From CAMEON01 sp045128275 (GTDB lineage: Bacteria; Bacillota; Clostridia; Oscillospirales; CAG-272): 64,000 bases of DNA. This document shows positions 15,369 through 24,660 of this stretch, one piece after another (within the stretch, counting starts at the first letter, position 1; each line of letters begins with the position of its first letter). The position numbers and the translations under genes were made by a program. Under the pieces are notes generated by a model. That model saw nothing but the letters and a program-made list of their open reading frames with translations. It made no database searches and was not told the origin of the DNA. The stretch lies in the NCBI GenBank assembly GCA_045128275.1, contig JBGVRH010000022.1, forward strand, positions 14,766-78,765, given 5' to 3'.

Positions 15369-17924
15369 TCAGGCCAGCTCCACCGTGACGATCTTCTTGG
15401 GAGGGATCTCCATGACCAGCTTGCCGTCGGCGAGGGTCAGGTCGGACTGAACGGCCTCGTCCAGATTGGTGAGTCTCGCCTCTGTGAAGGCGGGGGAGAT
15501 CTCGGCGGTGAGGGTCACGGTCTCGTTTTGGGTGTTGTAGAAGCGGAGGATGGCGGTGTCCCGCTCCTCGGCTTTCTTGAAAGCGGTCATACGGATATAC
15601 TCGCTGTCAAAACGGACGTAATCGGCGGAGGCGGGGAGTGTGCCCTCGTGCTTGGGCGTACCTACGGCCAGAACGGCGGGGTAGGAGAAGGTGTAGCCCT
15701 CGCGGTAGCCTTCCGCGCGGTTGTCGGTGGTATAGGGGATCATGGAATACTCCAGCGTCCAGGTGCCCTTCTTCTGACCCAGGGGGGTGGGGAACACGCC
15801 CCAGTCGCCGATCTCGCCCACGGCGCGGAGCAGGGTGACGGCCAGGGTGTTGCGGCCGTCGCGGAGGATCTCATACTCGTGGAGGCCGCGGTTGGCGATC
15901 ATCAGCCCGTCGGCGGTCGTGTCGGATTCCAGACCCGCGAAGGCCTGACAGCGGTGGGTGTTGCAGGGGTTCTTCCAGATCTCGGAGGGCTGGATATCGC
16001 GGCGCAGGATGTCGAACTGACCGTCGGCAAGGGAATACTTGGTGTCCATATCCGAGGTGAACAGGGCGCGGAGGCGGTGGTTCTCCATGCGGTTGACCAC
16101 CACGGTCTTGAAGTCCACACGGGCGATCTTATCGGAGAGGGTGACGTAGGTGGTGATATCCGCGTCGATGGCCATGGGGACGGTAGCCTTGAAGGTGACC
16201 GACCAGGGGGTGATCTCGTGGAGGGAGATCTCGGCCTTGGCGTTTGCGGTGGTCACGGCCACGTCGCCCTTGGCCTGCCAGTAGTTGTAGAGGTCGCCCA
16301 CGTCGCGGGTGTCCTCAAAGAGGTTCTGGCCTGCGTAGGTGCGGCCGCTCCGCTTGTCGGTGACGTCCACCGTACCGTTTTGGTTGAAGCTCACCGACAG
16401 GAACTCGTTTTCCATGGTGCTTTCGGTGTAGGAGACGGCGGTCTTGACGGAGGGCACCTGCTTCTTGACGGTGAAGGTGCGGTAGCCGATGCCGTGGGAC
16501 TCCACCTGCATCTCCACCTCAAAGCGGTTGACGTAGCGGGGCTGACGGAAGCGATCCTTGGGGAGGGTGTAGGTGAACTGGTTGTGGATGTAGCGGGTCT
16601 TTGCGGGGATCTCGCGGCCGTTCTCGTCGAAGATGGCGATGGCGGGGGTCTCGTCGGTGAGATCCAGATCCACGTTGGCCTTGACGGTCAGCACCGACTT
16701 GCCCGGCTCCAGGGACAGCACCACGATGGCGGCGTCGCCGTCCACCGCGGAGGTGTTCACGGTGGCAACCAGATGATCCAGCGCTCTGTCCCGCAGCTCC
16801 TCGCCGCAGGCGGCGGCCTTGGCGAAGCGGGTCTTCATCTCCTCATAGATCTCGTCGCAGGAGCAGGAGCAGATGGAATCGTGGGGATGGTTCTGCATGA
16901 GCTTCTTCCATGCGTACAGGAGCAGATCCTGCTTGTACTCGCCGCCGTTCAGCATGGACAGGAGGCTGACGGGCTCGGTGATGCGCTCCAGGAGGTGCTG
17001 GGTGGCCTGGTTCTTCTGCTTGATGTCCACGTGGGAGGAGGAGGTGCTGATGAGGGGGAAGGAGCCTGTGGCCAGCTGGCCGTTCATCTCACCCTCGTAG
17101 ACGGGGAAGGTGTCCTTGTAGGGGCGGATGGCGTCCACGTAGTCCTTGAAATTGGACTGCTTGACCTCTACCTCGTCCTGCACCTCGTTTGCCAGCTTGA
17201 TGGCGGCCTGCAGGTCGGTCTGGACGGGCTGGTGGTCACAGCCGTTCATGCCCAGCAGGTGGGGGGTGAGGGCGAAACGGGAGGTGGAGGCTACGATATG
17301 GGTCAGACGGTTGCGGAGGGCTTCCTCCTCTGTGGGCAGCTCCATGGCGTTGTGGTACCAGTTGGCGAAGAGGACGGCGATGACCTCGGAGCCGTCGGCA
17401 CCCCGCCAGATCAGCTCGGAGGTGGTCATGCCGCTCTGCTTGATGATCTGATTATCCGAGCCCACGTCGTTGATGCCGCGGCCGAAAATGGCGTTGTCAA
17501 AGCCGAAGCCACGGACGATCTGGGGGGCTTGGGAGATATTGCCGAAGGAGTCGGGGAAGTAGCCCGTCTCCACGGGGGCGGCTCCGATGGCGCGGCAGAG
17601 GCGAAGGCCGTAGAGCATATTGCGGACGTTGGCCTCCCCCGAGGTGAGGTATTCATCCTGAAGCACGTACCAAGGGCCCACGTGGATGCGGCCGTCGCGG
17701 ATGAGCTTCATGAGGCGGTCTCGCATGTGGGGCTTGATCTCCAGGTAGTCGTCGATGACCACGTACTGGCCGTCCATGTGGTAGTAGGTATAGTCGGGAT
17801 CCTTTTCCATGGTCTCAATGAGGGCATCGAAGAGCTCCACCAGGCGGACGCGGTGCTTTTCAAAGGGTAGATACCACTCTCTGTCCCAATGGGAGTGGGG
17901 GATGATATGCAGGATCTTTTTCAT
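15369..17924 (-). CDS. Alpha-mannosidase, glycoside hydrolase family 38
   Basis: An 851-residue cytoplasmic retaining alpha-mannosidase. The N-terminal catalytic domain opens with 'HIIPHSHWDREWYLPFE' (Zn ligands His and Asp, residues ~7-20). The nucleophile Asp lies in 'GYFPDSFGN', and a further Zn ligand is in 'NHPHDSICSCS'. The mid and C-terminal GH38 beta domains follow (TYVTLSDKIARVDF...). I chose the MKKILHIIPHSHWD start because it follows AAAGGAG; a 17-residue longer frame lacks a site. It acts on mannosyl units of imported N-glycan or mannan fragments. Own promoter; no transporter adjoining. Confidence 0.92.
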   Translation of the reverse strand: MKKILHIIPHSHWDREWYLPFEKHRVRLVELFDALIETMEKDPDYTYYHMDGQYVVIDDYLEIKPHMRDRLMKLIRDGRIHVGPWYVLQDEYLTSGEANVRNMLYGLRLCRAIGAAPVETGYFPDSFGNISQAPQIVRGFGFDNAIFGRGINDVGSDNQIIKQSGMTTSELIWRGADGSEVIAVLFANWYHNAMELPTEEEALRNRLTHIVASTSRFALTPHLLGMNGCDHQPVQTDLQAAIKLANEVQDEVEVKQSNFKDYVDAIRPYKDTFPVYEGEMNGQLATGSFPLISTSSSHVDIKQKNQATQHLLERITEPVSLLSMLNGGEYKQDLLLYAWKKLMQNHPHDSICSCSCDEIYEEMKTRFAKAAACGEELRDRALDHLVATVNTSAVDGDAAIVVLSLEPGKSVLTVKANVDLDLTDETPAIAIFDENGREIPAKTRYIHNQFTYTLPKDRFRQPRYVNRFEVEMQVESHGIGYRTFTVKKQVPSVKTAVSYTESTMENEFLSVSFNQNGTVDVTDKRSGRTYAGQNLFEDTRDVGDLYNYWQAKGDVAVTTANAKAEISLHEITPWSVTFKATVPMAIDADITTYVTLSDKIARVDFKTVVVNRMENHRLRALFTSDMDTKYSLADGQFDILRRDIQPSEIWKNPCNTHRCQAFAGLESDTTADGLMIANRGLHEYEILRDGRNTLAVTLLRAVGEIGDWGVFPTPLGQKKGTWTLEYSMIPYTTDNRAEGYREGYTFSYPAVLAVGTPKHEGTLPASADYVRFDSEYIRMTAFKKAEERDTAILRFYNTQNETVTLTAEISPAFTEARLTNLDEAVQSDLTLADGKLVMEIPPKKIVTVELA

Positions 17925-17963
17925 GGGAAAACTCCTTTCGGGGCGGTTTTTTCTGTTGCCTGT

Positions 17964-17992
17964 ATTGTACCACAAAAGGGAAGTTTCGTCAA
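17964..17992 (-). promoter_or_regulatory. Promoter of the GH38 gene
   Basis: On the minus strand: TTGACG, 17-nt spacer, TACAAT with TGG extension. Confidence 0.75.
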
Positions 17993-18051
17993 GAGATTGG
18001 GTGAATTTTGCGGCGATCGCAGGTATTTTTCAAAAATGTTTCCGCGACACC

Positions 18052-18080
18052 TTGCAAGTTTGGGAAAGTCATGGTATAAT
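18052..18080 (+). promoter_or_regulatory. Promoter of the eutH-like gene
   Basis: TTGCAA (18052-18057), 17-nt spacer, TATAAT (18075-18080) with TGG extension. Confidence 0.75.
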
Positions 18081-18132
18081 AGAAAAAATATGAGGCAAAG
18101 ACCGTTTTTCGTATGGGATAGGAGCATATACC

Positions 18133-19257
18133 ATGACCTTTTCACGGATCCTGTTCATCCTCTTCGCCCTGTTTGCCGTGGCGGGCGGGGTAGACTACAT
18201 CATATCCAACCGCTTGGGCCTGGGCAAGGCCTTTGAGCGAGGCATCACCACCATGGGGCCCCTGGCCTTGACCATGACGGGCATGATGGTGCTGGCACCT
18301 CTTTTGGCCGACCTTCTCTCCCCTGTGATCCTGCCGCTGTTCGATCTGATGGGGGTGGATCCCGCCATGTTCGCGGGGTCGCTTCTGGCCTGTGACATGG
18401 GCGGCGCGCCCCTGGCTGACCGACTGGCTCTTGACCCCGAGGGGGCACTGCTGGGCGGTATGGTCTGCTCCTCCCTTTTGGGCGTGACGGTCACCTTCAC
18501 CATCCCCGTCTCCATGGGCATGCTCGGAGCCGAGGATCGCCCCTACGCAGCCAAGGGCATTCTCTGCGGCATCATTACGGTGCCCCTGGGGATTTTCGTG
18601 GGGGGACTTGTGGCGGGAATCGCGCCTCTGAAGGTACTGCTCAACCTCTTGCCCACCCTCCTCCCCGCTCTGCTCATCGCCCTGGGGCTTTGGAAATGCG
18701 AGCGGGTCATCATCAAGCTCTTTAGCTGGTTCGGGCGGATCATGACCGCCGTGTCGGTGCTGGGTCTGCTGTTGGCTCTGTTTCAGAAGCTGACGGGGTG
18801 GGTCTTGATCTCCTCCCTGGCTCCCGTGGAGGATGCCATTTTAGTGGTGGGGGAGATCGCCCTTCTGCTGGCGGGGGCATTCCCCATGATGCACCTCATT
18901 GCCAAGCTCCTGAACCGCCCCCTGCTGGCCCTGGGGCGCAGGCTGGGGGTCAATGCCGTATCGGTCACGGGGCTTCTGACCACCACGGTCAACTCCATCG
19001 CCACCTTCGACACCGTCAAGGATATGGATCCGAGAGGCAAGGTGCTGAACATGGCCTTCGCCGTCTCGGCGGCCTTCGTCTTCGGGGATCATCTGGCCTT
19101 CGCGGGGGGATGGGATCCCGAGGCCATCCCCGCCATGATGGCGGCCAAGCTGACGGCGGGGGTGACGGCACTCGCCCTGGCTCTCGTAGTCACCCGCCGC
19201 TTGCGGGGTGAGGAAATTCCCCCAAAGGAGGGCTCACAGTCTCCCTCCGCCTCCTGA
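18133..19257 (+). CDS. eutH: Ethanolamine transporter EutH-like membrane protein
   Basis: A 374-residue, ~10-helix inner-membrane protein of the EutH family, thought to bring ethanolamine into the cell. Family features are 'GLGKAFERGITTMGPLALTM' near residues 29-48, 'SLLACDMGGAPLAD' and 'ATFDTVKDMDPRGKVLNMAF-VSAAFVFGDHLAF'. None of the usual partners (eutA, eutB, eutC, eutS, eutV/W, shell proteins) is near, so this is an orphan copy. Either the pathway is encoded elsewhere, or the protein serves another small amine or alcohol. A 60-base gap leads into the nucleotidase gene, with no strong terminator between, so co-transcription is possible. Confidence 0.85.
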   Translation: MTFSRILFILFALFAVAGGVDYIISNRLGLGKAFERGITTMGPLALTMTGMMVLAPLLADLLSPVILPLFDLMGVDPAMFAGSLLACDMGGAPLADRLALDPEGALLGGMVCSSLLGVTVTFTIPVSMGMLGAEDRPYAAKGILCGIITVPLGIFVGGLVAGIAPLKVLLNLLPTLLPALLIALGLWKCERVIIKLFSWFGRIMTAVSVLGLLLALFQKLTGWVLISSLAPVEDAILVVGEIALLLAGAFPMMHLIAKLLNRPLLALGRRLGVNAVSVTGLLTTTVNSIATFDTVKDMDPRGKVLNMAFAVSAAFVFGDHLAFAGGWDPEAIPAMMAAKLTAGVTALALALVVTRRLRGEEIPPKEGSQSPSAS

Positions 19258-19317
19258 ATCCGGAACTCTTTCATACAAGTCTATCATACACCAAATTTAC
19301 CACGAAAGGACACGATC

Positions 19318-21225
19318 ATGAACTACGCCAAGCGTTTTCTTTCCGTCATTCTCGTTCTCGTCACCCTTCTTTCCCTCTGGATCATCCCCTCTGCCGCCGA
19401 GGCCGCCGAGGACGAGATCACCATTCTCTTCACCCACGACCTGCACTCCCACCTTCTCCCCGCGGCCAACGAGACGGGGGGCGGTGAGTACGGCGGCTAC
19501 GCCCGCCTCATGACCGTCATCAAGGAGCAGAAGGCCCTGGATCCCGACGCCATTCTGGTGGACGGCGGTGACTTTGCCATGGGCTCCCTGTTCCAGACCG
19601 CCTACCCCACCTCGGCCATTGAGCTTCGCATGATGGGGGCTATGGGCTTTGACGCCACCACCTTCGGCAACCATGAGTACGATTACCTCCAGAGTGGTTT
19701 GAAGTCCATGCTGAATGCCGCCGTAGCCAGCGGGGATCCTGTGCCTCCTATCGTCTGCGCTAACTACCTGCCTCCCGTGGAGGGTCAGGAGGGCTACGAC
19801 GCCACCCTGTGGGAGGCCTACAACGCCTACGGTGTCAAGGACTATATCATCCTGGAGCGGGGCGGTATCCACTACGTCCTCTTCGGCATTTTCGGCTTCG
19901 ACGCCGATGACTGCGCTCCCAATTCGGGCATGGTATTTGAGGATCCCGCCACCAAGGCCGCTGAGGTGGTAAGCGCCGCCGTGGCCGAGTGTGAGTCCAA
20001 ATATGGCGTCCATCCCGTGGTGGTCTGTCTCTCCCACAGCGGCACCAGCGGCGGTAAGGGCGAGGACTACGAGCTGGCCGAGGCCGTGGAGGGCATCGAC
20101 GTCATCGTGTCGGGCCACACCCACACCACCCTGCGGGAGCCCATTACCGTCAACGGTACCCTCATCGTCTCCGCCGCCGAGTACGGCCGCAATCTGGGCG
20201 TGCTGAAGCTCCAAAAGGATGGCGACGGTGTCACCCTCAAGAGCTACGAGCTGATCCCCATTGACGAGAACGTGGCCGACGATCCCGCTATCGCCGCCTT
20301 GGTGGAGGGCTTTAAGGCCGACGTGGAGGGGGATTATCTTTCCAAGTACGGCTACACCTTCGACAAGGTGCTGGTGAATAACCCCTACACCTTCGATACG
20401 GTCAAGCAGGTATCCGCCACGCCCCATGAGTCTACCCTGTGCAATATCTTCTCGGATGCCTACAAGCGTGCCGTGGAGCAGGCCACGGGGAAGAAGGTGG
20501 ACGTGGCCATCACCGCCGCAGGTGTCATCCGCGGAAGCCTCCCCGTGGGGCAGGTTACCGTCTCCGACGTGTTCAACGCCGCCTCTCTGGGCGTGGGCAC
20601 CGAGGGCGAGCTGATCGCCATCTACGTGACGGGTAAGGATCTGAAAAACGCCATCGAGCTGGACGCCTCGGTTCAGCCTCTCATGAAAACCGCCCAGCTC
20701 TTCATGTCGGGGGTGGAGTATTCCTTCAATCAGAACCGCATGATCTTCAACAAGGTGGACTACGCCATGCTTCGGAATGAGGACGGTACCCTCACCGAGA
20801 TCGAGGATGACAAGCTCTACCACATCGTGGCGGGTATGTATATGGGTCAGATGCTGGGTTCTGCCGAGGAGACCTCCATGGGCATCCTCACCATCACCCC
20901 TCGGGACGAAAGCGGAAATCCCATTGCCGTGGAGGATCTGGTGAACTACGTGGTCAAGACCGAGAGCGGGGCCAACCTCAAGGAGTGGTACGCCATCGCT
21001 GACTACCTCGACAGCATGGAGGGCGATCTGGACAGTCGCTACGCCCAGCCCGACGGCCGCAAGGTGGTTTACAAGAGCTTGAATCCCGTGAAGCTCCTGC
21101 GGAATGCCAATATCTTCACCTATATCGTGCTGGTGCTGATCATTGGAATCATTACCGCTGTCGTGTTCATCGTCCGCGCTGTTGTTCGCAAGGTCAAGCG
21201 GAAGAAGGCGGCGAAGGCTGCCTAA
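19318..21225 (+). CDS. Surface 5'-nucleotidase / 2',3'-cyclic phosphodiesterase
   Basis: A 635-residue membrane-anchored enzyme of the UshA/YfkN type. A signal peptide (about 1-29, cleavage after AEA) is followed by the calcineurin-like metallophosphatase domain. Its metal ligands are in 'FTHDLHSH' (Asp, His), 'VDGGDF', 'GNHEYD' and 'VSGHTHT'. The C-terminal nucleotidase domain (about 335-560) follows, with 'ESTLCNIFSDAY' and 'ITAAGVIRGSLP'. A final transmembrane helix (about 603-625) and basic tail anchor it. It strips phosphate from extracellular nucleotides so nucleosides can be taken up. The ribosome site is GAAAGGAC. The small gap to the next gene suggests an operon. Confidence 0.88.
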   Translation: MNYAKRFLSVILVLVTLLSLWIIPSAAEAAEDEITILFTHDLHSHLLPAANETGGGEYGGYARLMTVIKEQKALDPDAILVDGGDFAMGSLFQTAYPTSAIELRMMGAMGFDATTFGNHEYDYLQSGLKSMLNAAVASGDPVPPIVCANYLPPVEGQEGYDATLWEAYNAYGVKDYIILERGGIHYVLFGIFGFDADDCAPNSGMVFEDPATKAAEVVSAAVAECESKYGVHPVVVCLSHSGTSGGKGEDYELAEAVEGIDVIVSGHTHTTLREPITVNGTLIVSAAEYGRNLGVLKLQKDGDGVTLKSYELIPIDENVADDPAIAALVEGFKADVEGDYLSKYGYTFDKVLVNNPYTFDTVKQVSATPHESTLCNIFSDAYKRAVEQATGKKVDVAITAAGVIRGSLPVGQVTVSDVFNAASLGVGTEGELIAIYVTGKDLKNAIELDASVQPLMKTAQLFMSGVEYSFNQNRMIFNKVDYAMLRNEDGTLTEIEDDKLYHIVAGMYMGQMLGSAEETSMGILTITPRDESGNPIAVEDLVNYVVKTESGANLKEWYAIADYLDSMEGDLDSRYAQPDGRKVVYKSLNPVKLLRNANIFTYIVLVLIIGIITAVVFIVRAVVRKVKRKKAAKAA

Positions 21226-21250
21226 AGATTACAGAAAAAAGAGGTGCGTC

Positions 21251-22096
21251 ATGCTCCAAGGCCTCGCCATCTGGCATTACCCCCACCGCTCTATGGTGGA
21301 CAACATCTACTACTTCGCCGCCCTGGGTCTGGACTCGGTGAGCGTCCACGGGGCGCAGTTCGTGAATGCCATTTCCGACCCTGCCGTATGGGATGCCATC
21401 GCGTTGGCTGTCCGCGAGACGGGGGTGGTGTTCACCGTCCACTACTGTCTCCCTCGCAAGCACGATCCCGAGGCCGTGGCGGTCTTCGAGGCCGGTATCC
21501 ACGCCATCGCGGCATGGCAGAGGGCCCACGGGAGCATTGCGGTGCTGTCCTTTGACGTGCCCCAGCCCATTCGCGGGGGGGCCGGCATCGGCTCCTATCT
21601 GGACTTCGTGCTGGAGACCGTCCCCGATTGCCGCGTGGCGGTGGAGGACTTCGGTCTGAATGCCGCCGAGCGGGAGCAGATTGCTCACTTGAAGGGGAAG
21701 GATCGCTTCGGCTATCTGGTGGATATCGGGCATCTGTTCCTCCGTATGCGGGGGGAGAATACGAGCGGGAAGACCCTGTTCACCAACGCACCCGAGGAGT
21801 GTCCTGTGAGCAAGGCCCCCGATGCCGCTGCTTTTGCCGCCGCGCTGGCGGGGAAGGACTTCCCTGTTTTTGAGATGCACCTTCACAACAACGATGGAGT
21901 GGATGATCTTCATTGGTTCCTGGAGCAGGGAAGTCTGGACGTGCCCGCCGTGGCGAGGGCGTTGAAGGAGATGGGATTCAACGGAGTCCTGACCGTGGAG
22001 AGCGCGCCGGGATTTCGGTTTGAGTGTCGGGGGAAGGACGCCGACGAGGGGATCGTGAAGACGCTGAAATACTGGAAAAGGTGTTGTGAGATATGA
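21251..22096 (+). CDS. Sugar phosphate isomerase/epimerase-like TIM barrel protein
   Basis: A 281-residue protein of the xylose isomerase-like (AP endonuclease 2 fold) family. It starts at MLQGLAIWHYPHRSM behind GAGGTG; a frame running further upstream overlaps the nucleotidase gene. Likely metal ligands are in 'FTVHYCLPR', 'VAVEDFG', 'YLVDIGHLF' and 'EMHLHNNDG', all at barrel strand ends. The product could act on a sugar or sugar phosphate. It lies 25 bases after the nucleotidase gene and ends at a clear terminator, so the two may share a nucleoside/ribose theme, which is an inference. Confidence 0.75.
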   Translation: MLQGLAIWHYPHRSMVDNIYYFAALGLDSVSVHGAQFVNAISDPAVWDAIALAVRETGVVFTVHYCLPRKHDPEAVAVFEAGIHAIAAWQRAHGSIAVLSFDVPQPIRGGAGIGSYLDFVLETVPDCRVAVEDFGLNAAEREQIAHLKGKDRFGYLVDIGHLFLRMRGENTSGKTLFTNAPEECPVSKAPDAAAFAAALAGKDFPVFEMHLHNNDGVDDLHWFLEQGSLDVPAVARALKEMGFNGVLTVESAPGFRFECRGKDADEGIVKTLKYWKRCCEI

Positions 22097-22098
22097 GA

Positions 22099-22131
22099 AA
22101 AGACCGAGGGGCGGGGTGCTCCTCGGTCTTT
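22099..22131. terminator. Bidirectional terminator
   Basis: AAAGACCGAGG (22099-22109), 11-base loop, CCTCGGTCTTT (22121-22131). It separates the isomerase-like gene from convergent pgsA. Confidence 0.8.
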
Positions 22132-22148
22132 GATTTTGAATTTTGAGA

Positions 22149-22787
22149 TCACTTCTCGGGATCCAGATACTTCCACATCCCGATGAAGTAGTTGATGCCC
22201 GACCAAACCGTGAAAAGAACGGTCAGCCCGCCCGTCAGGTAGGACAGGGGGACGTTGACGGTCCACCACGCGGGGAGCAGCTCCCCCAGGGCGGGAATGG
22301 CGTAGAGGGCAGGCTCGATGAATACGGTGCTGATGAATACGATCTGCATGACGGTCTTGATCTTGCCCAGCAGGTTGGCGGCGACCACGGCACCCGCCGA
22401 GGTGGAGGCCACCAGGCGCAGGGAGGTGACGGCCAGCTCGCGGAAGATGACCACCAGAAGCACCAGGGTAAAGAACAGGCGCAGGGCGTTGGTGTTGGCG
22501 CGGTAGACGATGACAGCCAGGGCGCCGATGACCATGAACTTGTCGGCCAGAGGATCCATGAGCTTGCCGAAGTCGGTGACCAGGCCGTACTTACGGGCGA
22601 TCTTGCCGTCCAGCATATCTGTGAACGAGGCGGCGATGAAAATGGCCACGCCGATGAGGCCGCTGATGATGGGATCCAGTACCGAGGCGGGAAGCATCAT
22701 CACCACGATGAAGACGGGGACGAGGCAGACGCGCAGGACAGTCAGCTTGTTGGGTAGGTTCATGCCTTTTTTCTTTTGGTTGGACAT
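22149..22787 (-). CDS. pgsA: CDP-diacylglycerol-glycerol-3-phosphate 3-phosphatidyltransferase
   Basis: A 212-residue membrane enzyme making phosphatidylglycerol phosphate, the first step to phosphatidylglycerol and cardiolipin. The CDP-alcohol phosphotransferase motif D-G-x2-A-R-x8-G-x3-D-x3-D is visible as 'DGKIARKYGLVTDFGKLMD' (about residues 60-78). Four or five membrane helices surround it. The start LPNKLTVLRV is typical. The ribosome site is GAGGTG. It lies 108 bases downstream of rimO, a pairing common in Firmicutes. Confidence 0.93.
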   Translation of the reverse strand: MSNQKKKGMNLPNKLTVLRVCLVPVFIVVMMLPASVLDPIISGLIGVAIFIAASFTDMLDGKIARKYGLVTDFGKLMDPLADKFMVIGALAVIVYRANTNALRLFFTLVLLVVIFRELAVTSLRLVASTSAGAVVAANLLGKIKTVMQIVFISTVFIEPALYAIPALGELLPAWWTVNVPLSYLTGGLTVLFTVWSGINYFIGMWKYLDPEK

Positions 22788-22894
22788 GGAATGTCACCTC
22801 ACTTTTGCAGTTTCGGGTGCTGTGGATCGCTTTGCTTGGAGTCATTATACCCCAATATTGTTGCGGGAGTTTGAATTCGACGGAAAATTTTTAC

Positions 22895-24259
22895 TCAGGC
22901 GTTCTCGGGCTTCATGGCAAAGCCGTACACGTCGTAGTCCACCACCTCGCGCACCTTGACCTTGACCATAGAGCCGGGGGCTATGCGCTCCTCGCCGTTA
23001 TAGCGGAAGAAGACCTTACCGTCGATGTCGGGGGCATCCTCGGAGGAGCGGCCGTAGTAGCACTCGTTGACGGGGTCGTAGGCCTCGCACAGCACCGTGA
23101 TGACGGAGCCGATGCGGGACTCGTTGCGGGAAGTGTTGATGTTCATCTGGGTGCGCATGAGGATGTCCATTCGATCCTGCTTGACCTGCTCGTCGATCTG
23201 ATCCTCGAAGTCGTAGGCGGGAGTGCCCTCCTCGCGGGAGTAGGTGAACACGCCGGCATGCTCGAACTTGGCTTCGGTGATGAACTCGGCCAGCTCGTTG
23301 AAATCCTCTTCGGTCTCTCCGGGGAAGCCTACGATGAAGGTGGTGCGGATGACCATGCCCTCCACGGTGCGGAGCTTGGCGATGACGTCGCGGATGGTCT
23401 GACCGTTTCCGTGGCGGTTCATGGCCTTCAGCATACGGTCGCTGATGTGCTGGAGGGGGAGGTCGATGTACTTGAGGAGGCGGGGATTGGTCTTGAACTC
23501 CTGAATCAGCTCGTCGGTGATCTTGTCGGGGTAGCAGTACAGAACGCGGATCCAGGGGATGCTCGTCTCCTCGGTGATCTTACGGATCAGCTCGGCCAGG
23601 GCGTAGCGGCCGTAGAGATCCTTGCCGTAGCGGGTGGTATCCTGGGCTACCAGCGTCAGCTCCTTGATGCCCAGGGCGTCCATGTCCTTGGCCTCGGCCA
23701 CCACGTCCTCCATGGGACGGGAGCGGAACTTGCCGCGGATGGAGGGGATGGCGCAGTAGGTGCAGCGGTTGTCACAGCCCTCGGCGATCTTAAGGTAGGC
23801 GGCGTAGTCGGGGGTGGTCAGCACACGGTCGCCCCCCAGACGGACGGTGTTCTTGTCCTCAAAGGAGCAATACTTCTCGCTTGCGGGGACGTTCTTGCGC
23901 TTGGCCTGCTTTTCTACTGCCTTGATGGCGTCCACGATGTTGTGGATACTGCCCACGCCCAGAAGGGCGTCCACCTCGGGCAGCTCCTCCAGGATCTGCT
24001 CGCGGTAGCGCTCGGCCAGACAGCCTGTGACGATGATGCCCTTGAGGGAGCGGTTCTCCTTGAGCCAGGCCTCGTCCAGGATGTTGTCGATGGCCTCTTG
24101 CTTGGCGCTTTCAATGAAGGCGCAGGTGTTGATGATGATGATGTCCGCGTCGATATCCTCCGAGGTCAGCTCGTAGCCTGCGGCCACCACCTCGTGGAGC
24201 ATGACCTCGGTATCCAGCTGGTTCTTGGGACAGCCGAGGGAGATGAATCCGATCTTCAT
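22895..24259 (-). CDS. rimO: Ribosomal protein S12 methylthiotransferase RimO
   Basis: A 454-residue radical SAM enzyme that adds a methylthio group to an aspartate of ribosomal protein S12. The N-terminal MTTase domain starts 'MKIGFISLGCPKNQLDTE', with further Fe-S cysteines in 'INTCAF' and 'VTGCLAE'. The radical SAM motif CDNRCTYC lies near residue 164. The C-terminal TRAM domain includes 'GRSSEDAPDIDGKVFF'. Length and domain order are normal. Its promoter is at 24306-24334, and it forms an operon with pgsA. Confidence 0.95.
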   Translation of the reverse strand: MKIGFISLGCPKNQLDTEVMLHEVVAAGYELTSEDIDADIIIINTCAFIESAKQEAIDNILDEAWLKENRSLKGIIVTGCLAERYREQILEELPEVDALLGVGSIHNIVDAIKAVEKQAKRKNVPASEKYCSFEDKNTVRLGGDRVLTTPDYAAYLKIAEGCDNRCTYCAIPSIRGKFRSRPMEDVVAEAKDMDALGIKELTLVAQDTTRYGKDLYGRYALAELIRKITEETSIPWIRVLYCYPDKITDELIQEFKTNPRLLKYIDLPLQHISDRMLKAMNRHGNGQTIRDVIAKLRTVEGMVIRTTFIVGFPGETEEDFNELAEFITEAKFEHAGVFTYSREEGTPAYDFEDQIDEQVKQDRMDILMRTQMNINTSRNESRIGSVITVLCEAYDPVNECYYGRSSEDAPDIDGKVFFRYNGEERIAPGSMVKVKVREVVDYDVYGFAMKPENA

Positions 24260-24305
24260 ATATGATTTCCTTTCGTTTGGGGAAGTGCCTATTCGTTCAC
24301 CCTAT

Positions 24306-24334
24306 ATGATACCACAAAAGCGGGGAATTGTCAA
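24306..24334 (-). promoter_or_regulatory. Promoter of rimO-pgsA
   Basis: On the minus strand: TTGACA, 17-nt spacer, TATCAT with TGG extension. Confidence 0.8.
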
Positions 24335-24374
24335 GGCGGGGCGGGAAACTTTCACGAGATGAAAGAAAAAAGCC

Positions 24375-24403
24375 TTGACTTTACAAGGCCTTTGTGCTAT
24401 AAT
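24375..24403 (+). promoter_or_regulatory. Promoter of the small toxin-like gene
   Basis: TTGACT (24375-24380), 17-nt spacer, TATAAT (24398-24403) with TGC extension. It gives a leader of about 145 bases. Confidence 0.8.
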
Positions 24404-24518
24404 TCGACGTGAGGCCCTTGGGTCTCCGTAGGGGTCGTGCTGACCTCGGTCATATCTGACTCTGTCAGAGGCGGTCGCTTGCTTGGTGTTTCATCAAGGA
24501 AGCCCAAAATATCTTTTG

Positions 24519-24547
24519 CCTTCCTTGGTGTTTGACACGAAGGGAGG
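24519..24547 (+). promoter_or_regulatory. Hairpin hiding the ribosome site of the toxin-like gene
   Basis: CCTTCCTT (24519-24526) can pair with AAGGGAGG (24540-24547), which includes the Shine-Dalgarno sequence. The loop is 13 bases. Such masking is typical of type I toxin messages. Confidence 0.6.
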
Positions 24548-24555
24548 TGATGATG

Positions 24556-24660
24556 ATGGAATACGTTACATACGACGATCTGATCAAGATTGCTATGCTC
24601 ATTCTTGCCATCGTCTCTTGTTATCTGCAATACAAGAATCAGAATAACAAAAAAAGATAA
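24556..24660 (+). CDS. 34-residue holin-like toxin candidate (type I toxin-antitoxin)
   Basis: A frame of 34 residues: soluble MEYVTYDDLIK, a hydrophobic helix IAMLILAIVSCYLQY, and a basic tail KNQNNKKR. This matches the layout of Fst/TxpA and 'putative holin-like toxin' peptides, which insert in the membrane. Three ATGs in a row (24550, 24553, 24556) follow GGGAGGTGA; the last has the best spacing. The message has a strong promoter, a long leader, a masked ribosome site, and a stop that falls inside the terminator stem. A perfect opposing promoter lies downstream. The toxin role is inferred from architecture. Confidence 0.75.
   Translation: MEYVTYDDLIKIAMLILAIVSCYLQYKNQNNKKR

Noticed and set aside
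15240..17870. An 876-codon plus-strand frame opposite the GH38 gene
   Set aside because: Same codon-bias shadow; it even runs through the tRNA gene, and GH38 catalytic motifs are on the other strand.
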